64,000 bases of DNA, taken from NCBI GenBank assembly GCA_964587555.1, contig CAZPLR010000002.1, positions 22,518 to 86,517 of the forward strand. The letters are read 5' to 3'. A program made the translations under genes and the position numbers. Below the pieces are notes generated by a model that was not told the DNA's origin, ran no database searches, and was given only the letters and a program-made list of their open reading frames with translations. The DNA is from JAHHTP01 sp964587555 (GTDB taxonomy: Bacteria > Bacillota > Clostridia > Oscillospirales > Ruminococcaceae). Shown here piece by piece: positions 60,850 through 64,000 of this stretch. Within the stretch, counting starts at the first letter, position 1, and the number at the start of each line of letters is the position of its first letter.

Positions 60850-61950
60850 CTAGTTCCGTTTTGTTTTCCGAATTTCCTCGTCAACCGGATGCAGGCGCAT
60901 CTGATGAAACAGGCGGTTGAAGCGTGTCTGCGCCAGGTTGACGCCGTGCGCCATCGCTAAAATCAGCGACGGGTTATTGCTGCGAAGCAGACGGATCACG
61001 CTCTTGCTGTATGGGATTTCCGGATTATAGGTTGATATAGCGGCCTGCACCTGCGGCTCAGAAACGGTTCTCATGATGTAGAGCAGCTTTTCCCGCATGG
61101 AAAGGTCGCAGATTGGGTCGTACATCTGGGAAAAGCAGTGTACGACACTTTCGGCATAGATATAATTGATGCGGTAGGCGGCGCGCTTATTGTACTTTCC
61201 CCACTTCTGCATCGTTTCGGTCAGCTTGCGGTGATATTCGCTTACGATGTCAAACCGCTGCAGACAGTATGGCCCCTGGAGCTGGTCGTCTTCTCGGATG
61301 ACGTGCTGATACATCGGGCGGTTAATATAGGCAAAATTTTGCAGATGCAGCGCGCAGGCAAGGTTAAACATCCGGTCGCATAGATGCGGCAGGCTTGGAA
61401 ACATCACGCCATGCTGCTGTAAAAATTCCGCGGAATAGATTTTGGTGCAGCAATCGTACATCTGCCGTTTTTCAACCAAGTCCAGAAACCGGTTTTCAAA
61501 CGCCTTTTTGGTCAGGGCGATAAAATCCTCGTAAAGGTAGCATTCCAGCTCCTGTCTTGCCGGTCGCGGCATACCGCCCTGTGCTTGGATATAAGCATAG
61601 CCGCAGCCGGCCGCCTCCAAATTATATCGTTTTGCGATGGCGTAGAGGAACGAGAGCATCTGCGGCAGCAGCCTATCCCCCGCCTGCACAAAGGTGACAT
61701 ATTCCCCTCTGGACTGCTCCATCGCCTCGTTTTTGATTTCTCCTTCGGTGATTGCCTTCGTATCGATGATGCGCAGTCTGGGGTCGTTTCCGGTTTCGGC
61801 CGGAAGCAAGGTTGCCCATTCCCCAACCGAAGTATCCCCTGCCGCAAGCACCTCGATCTCGGTCAGATTTTGCGACAGCAGGTTAAAAACCGTCTGATAG
61901 GTTTGCAGGCTGTTGGGGATCACCGGAAGAATCACGCTGATTTTTATCAT
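60850..61950 (-). CDS. Family 2 glycosyltransferase (soluble type)
   Basis: A 366-residue GT-A fold enzyme: ISVILPVIPNS at the N-terminus, then EIEVLAAGDTS and GEYVTFVQAGDRLLPQML with the acidic metal-binding part. The canonical DxD is degenerate (AGD), as in some GT2 members. The C-terminal half is helical and unplaced. AAGGGGG precedes the ATG. It is 36 bases after another GT2 gene, so a shared surface-glycan role is likely. Confidence 0.85.
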   Translation of the reverse strand: MIKISVILPVIPNSLQTYQTVFNLLSQNLTEIEVLAAGDTSVGEWATLLPAETGNDPRLRIIDTKAITEGEIKNEAMEQSRGEYVTFVQAGDRLLPQMLSFLYAIAKRYNLEAAGCGYAYIQAQGGMPRPARQELECYLYEDFIALTKKAFENRFLDLVEKRQMYDCCTKIYSAEFLQQHGVMFPSLPHLCDRMFNLACALHLQNFAYINRPMYQHVIREDDQLQGPYCLQRFDIVSEYHRKLTETMQKWGKYNKRAAYRINYIYAESVVHCFSQMYDPICDLSMREKLLYIMRTVSEPQVQAAISTYNPEIPYSKSVIRLLRSNNPSLILAMAHGVNLAQTRFNRLFHQMRLHPVDEEIRKTKRN

Positions 61951-61986
61951 GACAGTTTCCCCCTTTTCTAGCTGGAATCGGACGCT

Positions 61987-62955
61987 TTACGCGTCCTTTT
62001 CATCCAGCAGAACCGATTCGATGATAAAGCGCGGACGGTGTTTGGTTTCGTAATAGATCTTGCCGATATACTCGCCGATTACGCCCAGCGCCAAAAGCTG
62101 CATCCCGCCGATGATCCAGACCGAACCGATGATTGAGGTCCAGCCTTCGACCGTATTGCCGGTCAGGTTGCGAATCAGGCAGTAGATCAGATAGGCGGCG
62201 CCAAGCAATATAGCAATGCCGCCGATGACGGAGATCATCCGTACCGGCTTGACAGAAAACGAGGTGATGCCGTCAAATGCAAACGCAAGCATCTTTTTTA
62301 ACGGGTACTTCGATTCTCCTGCAAAACGTTCGCCGCGTTTATAGTAAACCTTGTCCGTCTTATATCCAAGCTGCGGTACGATTCCGCGCAGGAACAGGTT
62401 TACTTCGCCGTATTGTTCGAGCGCTTCGACCGCGCGCCGGCTCATCAGGCGGTAATCGGCGTGGTTGTAGACAATGTCCACCCCCAAAAGCGCCATGAAT
62501 TTATAATATCCCTGCGCGGTGCCGCGCTTAAAAGCGGTATCGGTTTCGCGGCTGGAGCGGACGCCGTATACGATATCGCAGCCTTCCTTGTACTTTGCGA
62601 CCATCTCATGCACCGCGTTGATGTCATCCTGCAGGTCGGCGTCCATCGAGATGATGATGTCGGCGTACTCCTTTGCCACCGTCAAGCCGGCGAGAAGCGC
62701 GTTCTGATGCCCCTTGTTGTGCGCTAAATTCACGCCGCCAAACAGCGGGTTTTTGGTGTGAAGCTCGTTTATGATCTCCCATGTCTTGTCCTTTGAGCCG
62801 TCGTTGACAAATAATATCTTTGAGCTCTCGTCAATCGTGACGCCGAGTATCTGCCCGTATAGCTCCTCTAAACGGGAGGATGTTTCCGGCAAAACGGCTT
62901 CCTCGTTGTAGCATGGGATGACAAGGTACAGGATCGGTCTTTCTTTTGGCTGCAT
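61987..62955 (-). CDS. Family 2 glycosyltransferase, GtrB/DPM1-like with two C-terminal helices
   Basis: The 322 residues start LYLVIPCYNEEAVLPE, with FVNDGSKDKTWE and the metal motif DADLQDD, and end with two membrane helices (about 230-255 and 265-300), the bactoprenol-linked glucosyltransferase layout. It probably loads a sugar onto undecaprenyl phosphate. The ribosome site AAAGGAC is 13 bases before the ATG. It heads a two-gene unit. Confidence 0.9.
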   Translation of the reverse strand: MQPKERPILYLVIPCYNEEAVLPETSSRLEELYGQILGVTIDESSKILFVNDGSKDKTWEIINELHTKNPLFGGVNLAHNKGHQNALLAGLTVAKEYADIIISMDADLQDDINAVHEMVAKYKEGCDIVYGVRSSRETDTAFKRGTAQGYYKFMALLGVDIVYNHADYRLMSRRAVEALEQYGEVNLFLRGIVPQLGYKTDKVYYKRGERFAGESKYPLKKMLAFAFDGITSFSVKPVRMISVIGGIAILLGAAYLIYCLIRNLTGNTVEGWTSIIGSVWIIGGMQLLALGVIGEYIGKIYYETKHRPRFIIESVLLDEKDA

Positions 62956-63045
62956 AGCTTACTAAGTCCTTTCTCTTGTGGATTGATTGTCAAATGAATC
63001 TGCGGTGTGAAGCGAGAAGCGGATTAGAAAAATCCCCTCTTTTAC

Positions 63046-63074
63046 ATTGTAGCAATTTATGCCATGTTTTTCAT
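63046..63074 (-). promoter_or_regulatory. Promoter of the glycosyltransferase pair
   Basis: On the minus strand, ATGAAA (63069-63074), 17 bases, and extended -10 TGCTACAAT (TACAAT 63046-63051). Confidence 0.55.
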
Positions 63075-63141
63075 GTCTTTATTTTGAATTTTGTGTTAAT
63101 GTAAGAAAATTCAATTCGTTTTCGTTTTTGACCGAAAAAGA

Positions 63142-63170
63142 TGGAAAATTTGTCTTATTTATGGTATAAT
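63142..63170 (+). promoter_or_regulatory. ppdK promoter
   Basis: TGGAAA (63142-63147), 17 bases, and extended -10 TGGTATAAT (TATAAT 63165-63170). The -35 is poor; the -10 is good. Confidence 0.6.
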
Positions 63171-63356
63171 ACTTTTAATGGACAAGCAGACATCGCGTTT
63201 GTATTCCCTAAAAACGCAGATAAAGCGAAGAAGACCGCTTTTGCCGTCGGCAGACGGCAAGCTTTGTCATGCGGATTTTTCCTTCGTGCGCTTGTCATAC
63301 GCAAGGCAAGCCATAGATGCTTGCTGCGGAAAATATTATATTGGAGGTACATTGAA

Positions 63357-64000
63357 GTGAGCAAAAAGTATGTTTATCTGTTCACCGAGGGCAATGCCGA
63401 CATGCGCGAGCTGCTGGGCGGCAAAGGCGCAAACCTTGCAGAAATGACGAATATTGGTTTGCCGGTTCCGCAGGGCTTTACCATCACTACCGAGGCCTGC
63501 ACCCAGTATTATGAAGACGGTCAGAAAATTAACGATGAAATCCAAGCGCAGATCAATGAGTACATCGTAAAGATGGAAGAGATCACCGGAAAGAAATTCG
63601 GCGATCGCGAGAATCCGCTGCTTGTTTCGGTCCGTTCCGGCGCGAGAGCTTCCATGCCGGGCATGATGGACACCATCTTAAACCTCGGTTTAAATGAAGA
63701 CGTAGTCAATACCATTGCTGAGATGTCGAAAAATCCGCGCTGGGCTTGGGACTGCTACAGAAGATTCATCCANNNNNNNNNNCGACAAGATGAAAGCGGA
63801 AAAAGGCGTGAAGCAGGACGTAGATCTGGACGCCGATGACTTAAAGGAGCTTGCGAACCAGTTTAAGGCTGAGTACAAGGAAAAGATTGGGACCGACTTC
63901 CCAGACGATCCAAAGGAGCAGTTAATGGGCGCGATCAAGGCGGTATTCCGTTCTTGGGACAACCCCCGTGCGAACGTATATCGCCGCGACAACGATATTC
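63357..64000 (+). CDS. ppdK: Pyruvate, phosphate dikinase (N-terminal part, gapped)
   Basis: Interconverts pyruvate, ATP and phosphate with PEP, AMP and pyrophosphate. The N-terminal nucleotide-binding domain is clear: LLGGKGANLAEMTNIG, PQGFTITTEACTQYY and VRSGARASMPGMMDTILNLGL. The start is the GTG at 63357, nine bases after GGAGG. A 10-N run at 63773-63782 splits it, and the sequence after the gap (DKMKAEKGV onward, to YRRDNDI) continues the protein only in another frame, so the gap length is wrong. The gene runs off the window. Confidence 0.95.
63773..63782. other. Assembly gap (10 N) inside ppdK
   Basis: Ten N. Codon phase before and after does not match; a true length divisible by three is needed. 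Confidence 0.99.

Larger units (their letters stand above)
62956..63356. other. Divergent region between the glycosyltransferases and ppdK
   Basis: This 401-base region has a minus-strand promoter (63046-63074) and a plus-strand promoter (63142-63170), then a ppdK leader of about 180 bases (63178-63356) with a hairpin TTGCCGTC / GACGGCAA near 63240-63260. No gene was seen in it. Confidence 0.6.

Overview
The window is a chromosomal-origin region of a low-to-mid GC, Gram-positive-type bacterium, most likely a member of the Clostridia (Oscillospirales-like by overall gene mix; this assignment is inference, not a search result). The evidence is the Bacillus/Clostridium-style oriC gene order, purine-rich AGGAGG/AAAGGA ribosome binding sites, a CIRCE-controlled groESL operon, RNase Y, a RemB-type regulator and the sporulation pair spmA-spmB. 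All strong promoters are of sigma-A type, most with an extended -10 (TGC before TATAAT). Two runs of N show that this is a draft scaffold: 100 N at 36668-36767 and 10 N at 63773-63782.

Layout. Bases 1-19.1 kb are on the minus strand except for the mannosidase-regulator pair: guaB, an acyl-ACP thioesterase, serS, parB, parA, then a mannoside module (a mannose-6-phosphate isomerase-like protein, divergent from a GH38 alpha-mannosidase and its GntR regulator), then noc, rsmG, mnmG, mnmE, jag, yidC, yidD, rnpA and rpmH. From 19.4 to 29.3 kb everything is on the plus strand: dnaA, dnaN, an S4-domain gene, recF, remB, gyrB, a membrane protein gene and gyrA. Strand use switches between rpmH and dnaA, and with the AT-rich dnaA-dnaN spacer this places oriC at about 19.1-21.1 kb. 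A perfect parS site lies inside mnmG and two near-parS sites lie in the serS terminator and next to noc, so ParA/ParB/Noc and their DNA targets are all within 17 kb of the origin.

The right half is a patchwork of short operons: two secreted or membrane proteins; a sugar operon of two Gfo/Idh/MocA dehydrogenases and two TIM-barrel isomerases; spmAB; a scaffold gap; a GNAT acetyltransferase and an AI-2E-type permease; an SGNH hydrolase; rny; a TrkH/KtrB potassium channel subunit; a decayed DUF4838 gene; an ADP-ribosylglycohydrolase-like protein coupled to a NUDIX hydrolase; a secreted leucine-rich-repeat protein; an EEP-family hydrolase, a second NUDIX and a lipoprotein; groES-groEL; ymdB with an oligopeptide-binding lipoprotein; a DAK2/DegV-type protein and recG; a HAD phosphatase; rpmB; kdgK-kdgA; two glycosyltransferases; and the start of ppdK.

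I found no rRNA, tRNA, CRISPR array, prophage or insertion sequence. The most interesting points are the parS set, a variant DnaA-box family repeated around dnaA and again after gyrA, the mirrored divergent mannosidase promoter, an alanine at the quinolone hot spot of GyrA, an unidentified structured element at 46.8 kb, and evidence that the ppdK gap is mis-sized.
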